64,000 nt of DNA from Hepsetus odoe (GCA_017165825.1 CM029384.1:14552715-14616714), one strand, 5' to 3'; counted from the stretch's first letter, positions 28,989 through 41,217 are shown. Numbers and translations are program-made. Notes: a model not told the origin generated them from the letters alone.

Positions 28989-31295
28989 TTTTTTGCAAAA
29001 TGTAATCTGGTCATCCTCTTTTCTTGCACGACTTGAGGTTTGCATCTTGCAGTGTATCTTCTGTATTTCTGTTAACTCTTTTCAGCCTCATAACAGCTTC
29101 CTTGACTTTCATTGGCACAACTTTCCTCCTCATATTGAACAATGGCAACTACACACTCCAAATAGCAGAATCAAACCTAGGCATCTTATCTCTGCAGTAC
29201 AGAAGCAATGAAATAGGCTTGAGTAATCACAAACACCTATGAAGCCACTTGTCCCAAACATTATGGTGCCCAGAAAGGAGGGGATGATGTGTTAGAAAGC
29301 ATTGTCCTTTCGACATTGTGAAACTCAAATGTAAGCATATAGGTTTCAATTAAAGTCTGAAATTGTACACTTTAATCACTACTGAATTGTTTTAATTCAA
29401 ATTTTACACTGAGGGACAAATCAAGGAAAATGTGTCTTTGTTCCAAACATAGGGCACTGTATATAATAAATACACAGAATAGAAAATATGGTTTGCTTTT
29501 AATAAGTTGTTCACCCTTTTTTGGGGTTCACACTTGTTTATTTTTAATTGAATACACACTTGTATATTTTTAATGCAAGGGCTGTTCAGCATCTGTTTGG
29601 AGTAGCTTCTGTTGTTTGGTCCACTATTGGGAGAGCTGGTCATTGGCATCACTGATTCAATGAGGAGAGGATCAGGCTTGATATGAGAAAGCAATTAAAC
29701 ATAATCGGATGCAGTCATCTCCAACAAACCAGTGAAGGCAGTGGATAATGGTGTCAGCAGCAGACTGAACAAATCAGATGGGCTCCAAAGTGTTGATCTT
29801 GTCATTGGGATCTTGTGAGTTAAAACCCTGGTGGTGCCACAGCCATGAGTATCCAGGAGTCCAAGAAAGCACTACTGGCTTTGCTCTTCCAGGGTAGGGA
29901 GGATGACACTCACTTTCCCCACCTAAGAGTTGTAGCTAGTGGGTGGAAACGGTAATAGCTAAATGTGGGAGAAAATCTAAAATCTGCAGTTTTCCTCCCA
30001 TAAACTGTAAATATTCTTTTCTGTGAAGGGGCATTTCATCATCCCACCTTACAAATAACTTCTAGTTCTCCAGATAGACAAAAGGCTTGTAGATGAGGGT
30101 GTGAGCAATATGCTTGAATAGCAACTGTGCATATAAGTGGTGGACAGCAACTGCGTCACTGTCTTTAATTAAAATAATAAAACTCAGAAAACTACCATTA
30201 GACAAAAACATGTAATCAAGTAGGCCATTTGTCATTTATTACTTGCCATTCCTGTGTGTGCAAATACTTGAAGTGGTGCACCAGAAAACTAGCTCTGCTG
30301 GCCTGAGGAAAGAAAGGAGCCTTGGAGTCTCACTGAGGTTGGATGTGGGTATGCTGAACAGTACCAATAGCTCATTAAAACACCATACACACACACACAA
30401 GACCATCACTCCTCTAATGGGTTTTTATGGCCATGGATTGCCAGACTGGCTGAAATATAGGTCATATGTGTGGAACCCTTCAAGTGCCGTTGGCGCCTGC
30501 TCTCTTAAAGTGATTAAAGAAGAACTGACTGTGGGGTGTAAAAAGCACGGCTGGACTGAAATAAAATTTAAAAGGAAAGAATAGTCTATTTTCTTGTTAT
30601 CTCTCTTTTTTTATCTTGAATTTTTAGCTGGAGGTTGGTTGACAACATTATACGGTTTTCATTTCATCCTTTGCCAGCATTGCTAACAAGCAGATAAGAC
30701 TAAGCATTCATCAATTATTGTAAAGCAAACTTAGAAAATCTCATGCTTACATAAAAAAATCTTGTTAGATGAGATAACCCCATATAGTCTTTCACAAAGT
30801 TATTTCACAAGGTGTTTCACAGTCTCCCCATCCTACACAGCTATGTACACTGTTCAAACACAAGTCTCATAAAAACTTTTACAAGTTGAGACGTGCCTCA
30901 TATGTTTCTACTCTCAACCCTGCAAACGCTGCAGCGTTTTCCAGACAGTATTAGATAGCGCTGTTAGTTAGCAGGTACTGGTACAGTGCACTGTATATCA
31001 GGTTGTTGCCAGAAGAACTTGGCAAGAACCTTTTTCATTTGATTCAAGAAATAAGGGAAGAGGAGTAGTTAAAAATAGCATGTCTTCTCTCATCTGTCAG
31101 TCAAAACACTGAATGCCTTCTATTTTATATTAATATGGATTTTTTTTTTTAGAAATATGAGGCTTCAAAAGTCTTTCAGAACAAGAGAGAAACTAAGTAT
31201 AAAATCTGATTTTATAACCTGTTTAAATAAAAAGTTTTTAATAAATAATAATTCGGCATTTTAATAAATAATAACAATTTTTAATTTAAAAGTCA
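28989..31295. other. Intergenic, mostly unrecognised
   Basis: Long AT-rich stretch without a credible gene. A segment at about 29795-29960 (CTTGTCATTGGGATCTTGTG, CCTGGTGGTGCCACAGCCAT) has a SINE-like look but I cannot assign it. A 113-codon frame at 30243-30584 has no recognisable domain. Confidence 0.45.
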
Positions 31296-31308
31296 ATGTT
31301 TTCCCTTG

Positions 31309-31548
31309 GGGGCAGCGGTGGCCTAGTGGTTAGGGCGTTGGCCAGAGGATCGGGGGTTCGAACCCCTTCCCAGTAGGTTGCCCTGAGGTGCCCTTGAGCA
31401 AGGTGCTGTCCCTGTCCTGCTCCTCCCTGCGATGGGCTGGTGACCTGTCCAGGGTGCGTCCCCCGTCCTTGCCCTGTGTGCGCTGGGTTGGACACCGGCA
31501 CTCCCCCGCGACCCCGTTTGGGACAAGCGGCAGATAATGGATGGATGG
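31309..31548 (+). mobile_element. SINE type A with 13-bp target duplication
   Basis: Complete A-type copy: head GGGGCAGCGGTGGCCTAGTG, box B GGTTCGAACCC, tail ending ATGGATGGATGG. ATGTTTTCCCTTG flanks both sides (31296-31308, 31549-31561). The target lies exactly at the start of an LTR. Confidence 0.95.
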
Positions 31549-31559
31549 ATGTTTTCCCT

Positions 31560-31853
31560 TGTCATGGGTGAGTTTCGGTTTGGGCGCGGTAGAGGGCGCT
31601 CTGTTCTGACTGAGCACACCTGAGCTCATGAAGGCACAGGTGTGCTTCATTGGGGCTGCTATTTAAGCCCCGATGAGTCAGCACAGAGCGCGGTTCATTC
31701 ACCAGGAGAAGCATCATGCAAATGGTGGTTTTGGTAACTTGTTTTAGTCAGACTGCAGTTCCTTGTGTCTTGTTTTTGTGATTTGAGCAATAAAACTATG
31801 TTCCTGACTCCTGGCTCTGCACTGACGTCCTTCCCGCACCCCGCCACCGTTAC
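31560..31853 (+). repeat. Solo LTR, family 2 (complete copy)
   Basis: Begins TGTCATGGGTGAG; TATA-like CTATTTAAG at about 31669-31677; AATAAA at 31789-31794; ends CCGCCACCGTTAC. An inverted related copy at 56781-57060 ends in ...CCATTACA, giving TG...CA ends. No internal coding region, primer-binding site or second LTR nearby, so a solo LTR is likely. Only one copy of the flank is available, so no target duplication can be claimed. Confidence 0.65.
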
Positions 31854-31986
31854 CTCCTTCCATGTTTTTCACATCTTATCACAATGGATGGACGTACCTA
31901 TTCATAGGCAAGAACTTGAAATAAATGTGTAAGCTTGAGTACAATAAACTATACAATTTCCTGCTAATGTTGATTAGCTAAATGGT

Positions 31987-32222
31987 CAGTCATTTTCTGC
32001 TGCTTGTCCCAAATGGGGTCACAGGGGAGTGCTGGAGTCCATCCCAGCTCACACAGGGCAAAGGACAGGGGACACACCCTGGACAGGTCACCAGCCCATC
32101 GCAGGGAGGAGCGAGACGGGGACGGCACCTTGCTCAAGGGTACCTTAGGGCAACCTATTGGGAAGGGGTTCAAACCCCCGATCCTCCAGCCAACGCCCCA
32201 ACCACTAGGCCACCGCTGCCCC
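31987..32222 (-). mobile_element. SINE type A
   Basis: A-type copy with tail GCTTGTCCCAAATGGGGTCA and head CCACTAGGCCACCGCTGCCC. Box B is altered (GGGGTTCAAACCCC). The tail lacks the GGATG repeats, and no clear target duplication is seen. Confidence 0.85.
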
Positions 32223-33200
32223 TAGTTATAAAGGGGTGGATAAGTCTGGGTTATGTTCAGTTAACTAACTCACAATGTATTCAAGCAGCTAGGGTTTAAT
32301 TTAAGCTTTATCAGTTTTCTGAAAAGGGAGAATCAGTATGATGTAAATAACAACACTATCTTCTTTTTAAAGTTAAAACTTGATCTAGGATATGAGCTTA
32401 AACATTTTATTCTTGGCTGAGACTAAATTGGCAAATAGAAAAGAAATTAACTTTAAAACTTATTTAAAAACTAGTAAATTGTAAATTTAAAAACTAGTAG
32501 ATTGAAATTCAGTCAAGTTAAGAAACTGTTATCAGTGCATGGAAGGCAGAAGGATAGGAAATAAACAAATGGAATAAAAAGGTACATAAAGATAATGGAT
32601 GAGTAAAAGGGGGGCAATGATGTGGGAAAAAACGTGAAGGAGACTAAAATTAGCATTCGGTTTATTTATTTTGTGAAGTAGGTCATTTCTGCAAAATGGA
32701 CCCTATTAAATTACTGATCCTGGCCATGCCTGCCTCCAATATGAATGCAAGTTGTTTAAAGATTTCTTTTTTTTTATTTTAGTTTTCCATTTTCCTTTTC
32801 CACCCATGAATTAGGAGTCCTTCAGTGACACAATAACACCAACACTAGGAGGGCGACGTGCCTCCTTTGAGTCAGATTAAGCAAGCCGTCATATCTTTTC
32901 AAACAGCTGCTAATGTTAACGTCAGCTCATTTGGAGGGGGTTGCTAACTGGCAATTCTGGTCCATCAGTTAACAGACGGTGAATAACAACATTCTCACTG
33001 ATGGGAGAAAGAGAAAAAGACATCATACCTACACCGAAAGATAAGGCGATTGTGCTTTCTTTGACCTCTGGCTATGATTGGCTGTACCATCAACAAGGAT
33101 TAAATTTGTGAAGACAGATGCAGCAATTCATAATTCAGCACAGCAGCCACCAAAGCTCATCATAACTGGAAAAATATATAATCTTTGTTCTAAACATACT
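32223..33200. other. No feature recognised
   Basis: Intergenic sequence with no recognisable gene or repeat. Confidence 0.55.
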
Positions 33201-33450
33201 GGGGCAGCGGTGGCCTAGTGGTTGGGGCGTTGGCAGCATGATCGGAGAATCGAGGGTTCAAACCCCTTCCCAATAGGTTGCCCTGAGGTACCCTTGAGCA
33301 AGGTGCTGTCCCCATCACTGCTCCCCGGGCGCTTTCAATTGCTGCACGGTGTCTGAGTGTGCATGGGTTAAATGCAGAAGTCCAATTTTGTTGTGGTTCA
33401 TTGTCTGCTGTGCTTTGACCTCGCAATGACGAGGGTTGTCACTTTCACTC
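33201..33450 (+). mobile_element. SINE type B, full length
   Basis: Head GGGGCAGCGGTGGCCTAGTG, body GCCCTGAGGTACCCTTGAGC, B tail ending GACGAGGGTTGTCACTTTCA. Its tail meets a second SINE of different type. Confidence 0.87.
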
Positions 33451-33454
33451 ACTC

Positions 33455-33765
33455 ACTCATTTTCATAGCTGCTTGTCCTGATTAGAGTTGTGAGCAGTGC
33501 TGGCACCAATTTCAGCTCTCACAAAGCAAAATGTGAAGAAACAACCTGGACAGATCACCGGGCACACATACCTAGGATCACAATTTAGCATCTCCTATTC
33601 ACCTGACATGCTTGTCTTTGGACAATGGGAGGAAACCAGAGCTCCCAGGGAGAACATGCAAACTTGACACAGACAGGACACGGACCGCCCCGTCTGGGAA
33701 TGAACCCAGGACTTTCTCACTGTAAGGCAACAGTGTAAGCAGTTGTGCCACCATGCAGCCCATTC
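33455..33765 (-). mobile_element. tRNA-headed SINE, other family (type D)
   Basis: On the minus strand it starts with a tRNA-like head (GGTGGCACAACTGCTTACAC; box B-like GGGTTCATTCCC), then the GTTTGCATGTTCTCCC and GGTTTCCTCCCATTGTCC blocks common to teleost SINEs, and ends with CTAATCAGGACAAGCAGCTA and GAGTGA repeats. A shorter fragment of the same tail lies at 47645-47760. Confidence 0.75.
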
Positions 33766-35366
33766 TAAATTTAGTAAATGTAAAATTGAATAGCTAACTG
33801 ACTGAATTTTTATAATGTATTTTACAAAAAAAATAAAATAATAATAATTTACATAAAAGACCTTACAGCGATTTTACTACAGGGGTGTTGTTAGGCATAT
33901 ATTTTTTAACACTGATAATTTAAACATCAAAAATCTATTTAAACAAATAATAATCAATGATAAAATGACTAAATCATTGTTCAAAACATTTTAAAAATAA
34001 TAATTATCTGAGTACAAACATCTTCCACCATGATAGCAGGCTATGGCTTCCAAGCAACATAACCTTATATACTGGACAGTAATATGTATATTAAGGTGGA
34101 TTAATATAAATTTCATCTAATGTCAACAAATTGCAGTAAAGATTTACATTTACTCTCACATTTACAGCATTTGGCTACACACATCCCAAACCAGAGAAAA
34201 CCTTGAACTGAACTGTGAGCTACCAGTTTACACAGAGAAAACAACAATGATGCAAGACGTATTATTTCATTTCATTAAGGAAAGTTGTTAGTCTAAGGCA
34301 CTTACTTGACGTGCACCTTGTAGAGATGTGACTTTGATCATTGTTTGAAAACAGCGAGTGATTCAGTTCCAATGATCAGGGGAAATTTTACCACCAGTTA
34401 GGAGCTGACACTGAGGCAAGTCTTGATGTCTTCTGCTTTTGAGGAATTGGAGGTCAAATTGGAGGTAAAATCAAGATTGGATTTTTATTTAGCCAGAAGA
34501 GTATTGCAGAGGTGCTGTTGCTTGGCTTTGGACATGATAACATAAGATCATGTGAATGTGTGTCCCATTGTGTTGGCGGTGCTTTTCAGACATAATACCA
34601 AATGCACATTTCTAATCGAATACTTCAACAACAGGTAAACCTGTGTGTTTTTCCAACAACCTGGAATGTGACTCAGTTCAGGTTTTAAAACTGGAACTGT
34701 GTGTTTTCTAACGCTTGCTGTTGAAAACCTCGTCTATCTTCACACGCAAAGCATATGGAGTCATAGCTTTGTCCAGGAACACTGTGGATAGTTGCAAGAT
34801 CACAGCAGTTCCCTCCCACTCCCTGTCCAGTCCCCCACAGATGGAGCCATATTAACTACAAGCCCAAGGCTTTTCACAGAGTTGAATTCATTGCAGCAAA
34901 TACAAAAGGCCCTCTGTGGCATCATAATCTAGAAGACTTATTCCTTCATACACATTCAGAAAGAAATATATAATTTTATACTAATTCTATGTCATTGCAT
35001 ATATATTGGTCTAATTACATCTCAACCTTGTGGCTGCTTTCTTTGAATGTGTAGTGGAGAAGTAGAAAATGAAGAAACTGGCCACATTACCAGACTTCTT
35101 ATTAAGGCTGCACAATAGCAAGAGAAAAAGCCTTCAATCTAAAATATGATGAAACTACATAAAATAAAGATTCATCACCACTGGGGATGCTAATGCAGCA
35201 AAATCATTATGTGTAAGTATGTGAAGAGAAACTAGCAAATGAGGTTATGAAACTGTCCAATTAGGGGAGTGTTTTTTTTTGGCAAAGTTTTTACTCTTAT
35301 CTTGCTTCCTTGAATTCATGTTCTACTTCATGACTAAATTAAATTGTGCAATGGACTGCTGACCTG
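33766..35366. other. No feature recognised
   Basis: Intergenic AT-rich sequence without a credible gene. Confidence 0.55.
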
Positions 35367-35622
35367 TAAGTGACAACCCTTGTCATTGCGAGGTCAAAGC
35401 ACAGCAGACAACGAACCACAACAAAATTGGACCTCTGCTTTTAACCCATGCACACTCAGACACCGTGCAGCAGTGGGCAGCTATTGAAAGCGCCCAGGTA
35501 GCAGTGACAGGGACAGCACCTTGCTCAAGGGTACCTCAGGGCAACCTATTGGGAAGGGGCTCGAACCCCCGATCCTCCGATCATGCGGCTAACACCCTAA
35601 CCACCAGTCCACCACTGCCCCG
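35367..35622 (-). mobile_element. SINE type B, full length
   Basis: Inverted B tail (TGACAACCCTTGTCATTGCG), body GGTACCTCAGGGCAACC, head GAACCCCCGATCCTCC to CCACCACTGCCCCG. Close to consensus, so relatively young. Confidence 0.88.
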
Positions 35623-36161
35623 CTGCCCTGTACAGAGTGTTTCTCCACCTATCACCATATGAGCACTGGAATTGGCTAAAGCACCTCAGATTATAGATTA
35701 TCCTGGCCAGTATAATCAGCTCAGATAATGGATGGAAGGATTGATTTGTGTCAACCATGTTCAGCAAGTTAAACACAGTGTTTTGAAGAATAAAGCAACG
35801 AACAAAATTTCTATGATGTTTTTATTTAAACCAAACCACAAACACTCAAAGGTGTCCTAATTATGCTTCTGAGAAGTGCTGTAGCTCCAAACCTTTCTAG
35901 ACCTTACCAAGAAAAGCTGCAAAGCAATGTCCATTTCCATCCCAGTGTCCAAGTCCATGTTTGAATAGAGCTGGTGATTTTCCTTTAGAATCCACAGGGT
36001 ACTCACAGAGTGTTATTATCTGGACGAAAACAAACAAGTGTGAAGAAGAATTTACACAAAGACATCACTGGAAGTGTCTAACTTGAGAAATGATATTCAA
36101 AATGTGATACCAATCATGAACTACCCAGGCACCCCCCCTCGCCATGATTTTTAGCATATGA

Positions 36162-36405
36162 ACTGAAAGTGACTATTTGTCATGGTGAGCACATAGCACA
36201 ACTCTGTACTCACTGAATCACAACAAAAGACATTTTCTGCATTTAACCCATACACACAGCGCAGCAGTGGGAAGCTATATCCAGCACTCGAGGATCAGTG
36301 AATGGTAATGCTAAAGGGTACCTCAAGAAAACCCTAGCTATATAGGAATCAAACACATGACCTTCCAAGGGTCTAGTCCCAAACCACTAGGCTACTGCCA
36401 TTTCT
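36162..36405 (-). mobile_element. SINE type B, old copy
   Basis: Recognisable as ACTGAAAGTGACTATTTGTC, CATTTAACCCATACACACAG, GGGTACCTCAAG, CCAAACCACTAGGCTACTGC, with many substitutions and short gaps. Confidence 0.75.
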
Positions 36406-37095
36406 AAAAAAACTCTTAAATGAGTCTTAAATGAGGGATCATCATCATTTTGATAAATAATGTGTTCCCACTGTTCACCAGCAATGTAATCATGTTTTAT
36501 TCTATTTTGTCCATGTGGAGAGAAAAAAAAAAAAAAACATACCCTTTAAGCTCACAATTTCTGTTTCCATGGCAGTTACAGGAGTAATATGTCTGGTGTA
36601 ACCAATCACATGCCTCAGTCCAGCTGTTGAAATGTGAGTTAATCAGAGGAGTTTGATGAAAAATAGTTTTCTGTAGAGGAACCAATTTAACCTTAGTGGT
36701 GAAAGGAACAAGGGGCCAAGATGTCAACAATGTTTTTTTTTGTCATTTATTAACAAACCAAAATAATCAGATACCTTAATTGTATTTCATGAATAGTAAT
36801 GTTAATAAGTGTAAAATTGCGGTAAAAAGCTTTATTTTTTTGTCCTGTATTTTAGAGCCACAATTCAAATGAAAATAATAGCTTTAATAAAAGAATCATA
36901 ACAAATTCATATAATTTGAACTAGAAATAAGCTGTTAAACAGTCTGCATCATTAAAATATGCTGATGTTATTTTTTAATCCTGCACTAATAAATCTCAAA
37001 GGGACTTGCTTATGTGCTTTTAGCAAACCAACATACTGTGGGTATGGGGAGAACTGTGTTCTGCTAAAGTTCAATAAGTGTGTGTATGTGTGTGT
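36406..37095. other. No feature recognised
   Basis: Intergenic AT-rich sequence; nothing named. Confidence 0.5.
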
Positions 37096-37099
37096 GACA

Positions 37100-37470
37100 G
37101 GTATGGCTTGTGGTTGTGAGCCAGACTGCAAGGCAACACGTTGCCATGGTTAAGCACACGCTGTCCGTTATAGTTTGTGTCTAATTAGTGAGTGTTGACA
37201 AGAGGGTCGACAGCTCAGGCTGACACCCCGGTGTCCCTAATTAAACAGCCCACCGGGTTAATTAGTGCAGATCAAAAGTAACATGTTGTGCAATCCTGTT
37301 ATTGACCACCCGATATATACTGTATGTTTGCAGTAATTGGAATACCGGAAGGATGTTCTGAATTAGCAACATAACAAAATCAAGGTTACTTGCGGCTCCC
37401 ATTACAGAAAGCTTGACAGATAGCTTGACGTGGTCGAAATGTTCTTTGTAGCTGCACTGAAATGTCAGTG
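37100..37470. promoter_or_regulatory. Candidate conserved regulatory element
   Basis: Unique, more balanced base composition than its flanks, and three TAATTA homeodomain-type sites within 83 bp (37182-37187, 37238-37243, 37259-37264). No repeat similarity seen. This is a guess from composition and motif density; only alignment to other fish can test it. Confidence 0.3.
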
Positions 37471-37794
37471 ACATGGAGAAGCAAGGTAGATAACAAGAAG
37501 TTGTTACTACATCCTAGGAGTTAAAGCATTTATGTTTGCACTGTGTACACTTAAAAAAAATAAAGAATAAAGGCAATGATAGAATGTCAGCTCTGCATTA
37601 ATGCACACATCAAATAGTACAAAGTAACAACAACATTTGCATCCTTATGATGTGCCTTAATCAAAACGTCATTTCTTTTTTGTAGTTCTGTGTTTGAGGG
37701 ACCATGAAGAAGCTCATCGTGACAGGCACTTATCAAACCATGTTCTGTGAAAATCTGTTTGATGCAGAGTGTCAGAGTTGATTTACCTCAAACG

Positions 37795-38075
37795 AATAAG
37801 TCGAACTGCAAAGAACAGACAGGGGACTGGAAAGGGAGACTTGCTATAATTGGAGCGCAATCTTTCTTGCTAAAGTACAATTCGGCCCTGAAAATATTTT
37901 CATCAGATTGCCCCCAGCCGTTTTAAAGGAGTGTAAAAATGAGTGTGAATAAGTCAGAAGAAGCAGAAATAAATATTCTTCGATTCTCTTGTTTGCTACC
38001 ATGTCGTGTGATGCTAAAACGCCATAGATTCTTGCTATTTTCTCCAGAGATAACAACTTCATTTTATTAGTTTTC
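37795..38075. promoter_or_regulatory. Candidate conserved regulatory element
   Basis: Complex unique sequence retaining several CpGs (GGAGCGCAATCTTTC, ATTCGGCCCTG, GTCGTGTGATG), with no repeat similarity. Assigned only on composition. Confidence 0.2.
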
Positions 38076-38142
38076 GTTAGTTATTTAGACCATTCCATAT
38101 CCTAACAAGAGTTGTTCCTGATAGAGTTGTTCTTCAGGCATT

Positions 38143-38376
38143 GTGAAAGTGAAAGTGACCACTCTTGTCATTGTGAGTACACAGCACTGCACACAATGAA
38201 CCACAAAGAAATTACACCTCTGCAATTTTACCCATACACACAAACTTGTGCAGCAGGAGGGCAGCTATTGAAAGCGCTCGGGGAGCAGTGACGGGAATGG
38301 TACCTTGCTCAGTGGTACCTCAGGGCAATCAACTGGTAAGGGATTCGAACCCACAATCTTCCGATCCAACTCCCTA
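38143..38376 (-). mobile_element. SINE type B, nearly full length
   Basis: GTGAAAGTGAAAGTGACCAC tail, CTATTGAAAGCGCTCGGGGA, GGTACCTCAGGGCAATC, GGGATTCGAACCCACAATCT; the terminal part of the head is missing. Confidence 0.82.
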
Positions 38377-38737
38377 TGTGCAGACTGTTAGTGAGATATT
38401 TACTCTACTTATCTATTTTATTGTCTAATGGTCAGAAAATCTATGTACAGCTATACATTAAGTGAACATGAACAACCAGGTATGTTGTTCATGTTTTTGT
38501 TGCTTAGCTAAGGTTGGTGAATCTGGTGGACCTGCTGCTGGATTTTTTATATCTATACAGTCACAACAATTTTTGTAAGAATATTTAACGGATATCTATC
38601 TCCACTACAAGCAATAAAGATTTTATGCATGATTTAATACTCTAAGATTATATGGTTTCAGCAAGACAGAGGGTAAAGTGTGTTGAATATGAGAATAGAA
38701 ATATTCTCAGTGCTTGAAATGTAAAGCTTTTGAATGT

Positions 38738-38739
<2 letters not shown>

Positions 38740-38785
<46 letters not shown>
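38740..38785. repeat. CA microsatellite
   Basis: Pure CA repeat, about 23 units. Confidence 0.95.
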
Positions 38786-38788
<3 letters not shown>

Positions 38789-39133
38789 AACAGATGTTAT
38801 GTTGTTACAAATGTTACGTTAACAGAGTCTACACTCTTGTAGCCCTCAGGTCCAGTGCACCAGAACCTCCATTATGTAATATAAATATGTTAGGGGGACA
38901 TAGTGTGTATGTTTATTTATATGCTTTTCACAGAAAATTAGTCTGAGGATTAAAAATAAGCAACTGTATAATTTTTTTTCCAGCAAATACTGCGGGTCCC
39001 ACAAACCTGAACACCATACAAAAGTTGCTGGAGGATTAATATATATTGGTGGTCGCTTAGTGTGTTGCTACTGAATCATCAAATAGTTGCTATGGTGTCC
39101 CAGGCGGTAACCAGGGTGTTGGGAACTTGCCGT

Positions 39134-39745
39134 TACAGTTATGTCCACAAATATTTGGATAGAGACAACTTTTTTCTAATTTTGATTCTGTACATTACCA
39201 CAATGAATTTTAAATGAAACAGATGCAGCTGAAGTGCAGACTTTAAGCTTTAATTCAGTGGGTTGAACAAAAAGATCTAAAACAATCCCTTCATTTCAGG
39301 GGCTCAAAAGTAATTGGACAAATTAAATAACTGAAAATAAAATGTTCATTTCTAATACTTGGTTGAAAACCCTTCGCTGGCAATGACAGACTGAAGTCTT
39401 GAACTCATGGACATCACCAGATGTTGGGCCTTTCTGTCCAAAGTTTAGTCTTCAACAAATGAAATGGAGCTCAATTGGGTTCAGATCAGTTGACTGACTT
39501 GGCCATTCAAGAATATTCCACTTCTTTGCTTTAATAAACTCCTTGGTTGCTTTGGCTGTATGTTTTGGGTCATTGTCCATCTGTATTATGAAACACCGTC
39601 CAAACAATTTTAAAGGATTTGAGCAGACAGCATGTCTCTTAACACTGCTCATGTCCATTATATAACTATAATTGGAGTATGTTTTGGTAAACAGGTACAA
39701 AAACAAAACTTGTGTCAGTGTTCCAATGTATATGGACCTAAATGT
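39134..39745 (-). mobile_element. Tc1-like transposon remnant with partial transposase
   Basis: Left end CAGTTATGTCCACAAATATT has its inverted partner near 39722-39745 (CCAATGTATATGGACCTAAATG). On the minus strand a fragment reads [18 protein letters not shown] and [14 protein letters not shown], the DNDPKHTA and P-Q-S-x-D-L-N-P-I-E motifs around the last catalytic residues of Tc1/mariner transposases. Only this C-terminal piece remains. Confidence 0.8.
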
Positions 39746-40500
39746 ATGTTGTCTTTGTCAGTTGCTAGGGTGTTGCATTAGTGGTTATTATGGTAGCCCA
39801 GATGCTACCCAGATGTTAACAAGTTGGTATGGTATCTTCTGTGCTGCAAGGACATTACTAGATGGTTCCTAATGTGAGGTGCAAAAAGAAAATGCAAGCC
39901 TGCTACACATTAAGTTACAGTGTCCTCCTGGTCCTTTAACAACAGTGCTAAAATAAATTTGATAAGAAGTCTATGGAAGAAAAAAACATTTTCTTTCAGA
40001 AAAATTGCTCTTTCAAGAGTTTTGTAAGATGGCCAGTGCCAGTGTAGGTCTTTTTAACTCCAGATACTCAAAGAAGTGATGAGAAAGACATTTTAATAGT
40101 GTTTTAATATTCCCACATTAGATGTTAATTAAGCAATGTTTATGATGTATTAACCATGCACAGAGCTGTGAAGGGTTCAGGGGTAAGACTGAAGCTTATA
40201 ATTCTGGTTGGAAACCAGCCAAGTTCCCATCCCTCGGTTTCTTACAGCATGGTTGTAGTGACAAGATTAAAAATGTTACATTTATGATCTGTTAGAACAA
40301 CTCCTATAACTATGAGATGACCCTGATCTTATTGCATCATTAATTTTTATGGTTGATTGGATTGTGTAAGGGAATATATAATGGTATCAGAATCATATTT
40401 TTTGTTAGCAGACATTTGCTAGGCATGGCACTGCACTTCTAAAAGTCTTCTTCTTCTCTCAGTTGAGGGTTGCCAGAGCGGATCATCTGTTTCCATATAT
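39746..40500. other. No feature recognised
   Basis: Intergenic sequence; nothing named. Confidence 0.5.
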
Positions 40501-40502
40501 TC

Positions 40503-40555
40503 CAGCCCCCCCCCCCCCGACCCTGCTTGGGGCAAGTGGCAGACTGACTGACTTC
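40503..40555 (+). mobile_element. SINE type A tail fragment
   Basis: Poly-C run followed by CGACCCTGCTTGGGGCAAGT and GGCAGACTGACTGAC, the last part of a type A SINE. Confidence 0.6.
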
Positions 40556-41065
40556 CAGCACTCTAACACCTTCAGCTCTGCCTCCTGTTTCAGGGCAGCC
40601 TGGGGCCTAGGGCAGTTGTGGCCAAGTGGTTAGGGAGTTGGCCCCAGGATCAGAAGGATGTGAGCTTCAATCCCAGACTAATAGCTTGCCCTGAGATACC
40701 TTTGATCATCACTGCTCCCTAGGCACTTTCAATAGTTGTCCCCCTGCTATGCGTGTGTATGAATAAAATGCAGAGGTGTAATTTTGTTGTGGCTCACTGT
40801 TCGCTGTGCTGTGTTTCACAATGACAAGAATAGTCACTTTCAGCTTCACTTTCACTTCTTCAGCACAACTGTCTCCAACCTGTATAGCATAGATGGTATC
40901 ACTACCATGCTGTAAACGTTTCCTTTCTCTTTCTGGTACCCATCTGACATAGATCACTGCTGTCACTCTTGTCACCTCATTCCAACATGCCTACTCTTCT
41001 TTCTTCACCTCTCTTCCACACTCCCCATTACTTTGAACTGTCGAATCCAAGTATTTGCACTTCTT
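40556..41065 (-). mobile_element. RTE-type LINE fragment interrupted by a SINE
   Basis: Segments 40556-40600 and 40857-41065 match, in order, parts of the RTE copy at 14600-14860 (CTCTGCCTCCTGT; CTGTCTCCAACCTGTATAGC; CACCTCTCTTCCACACTC). The middle is replaced by a type B SINE. Not coding. Confidence 0.7.
40608..40856 (+). mobile_element. SINE type B inside an RTE fragment
   Basis: GGGCAGTTGTGGCCAAGTGG head, eroded box B, B tail with ATTTTGTTGTGGCTCACTGT and ACTTTCAGCTTCACTTTCAC. Older than other copies but younger than the RTE it interrupts. Confidence 0.78.
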
Positions 41066-41217
41066 CAAGTGGGCTTAAATTAATTTTTATTATTATTAAA
41101 AGTATTATTTTTAAAAAAGCCCCTATTTCTATATTGTTTTTTGACATCTGACCTCAGCATTAACATATAGGAAAAATATTGATTGTGTGTAGGCTTAGAA
41201 TTCTTATAGAGATTCAT

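Noticed and set aside
31309..31385. tRNA gene, because of perfect box A and box B
   Set aside because: The boxes belong to the SINE head; acceptor-stem pairing and a plausible anticodon arm are not evident, and the block continues into the SINE body.
31286..31650. Pro/Arg/Gly-rich frames such as those repeated at 13000, 22000, 31400, 32100, 48400 and 54900
   Set aside because: The same peptide recurs because each is a translation of a SINE type A copy.
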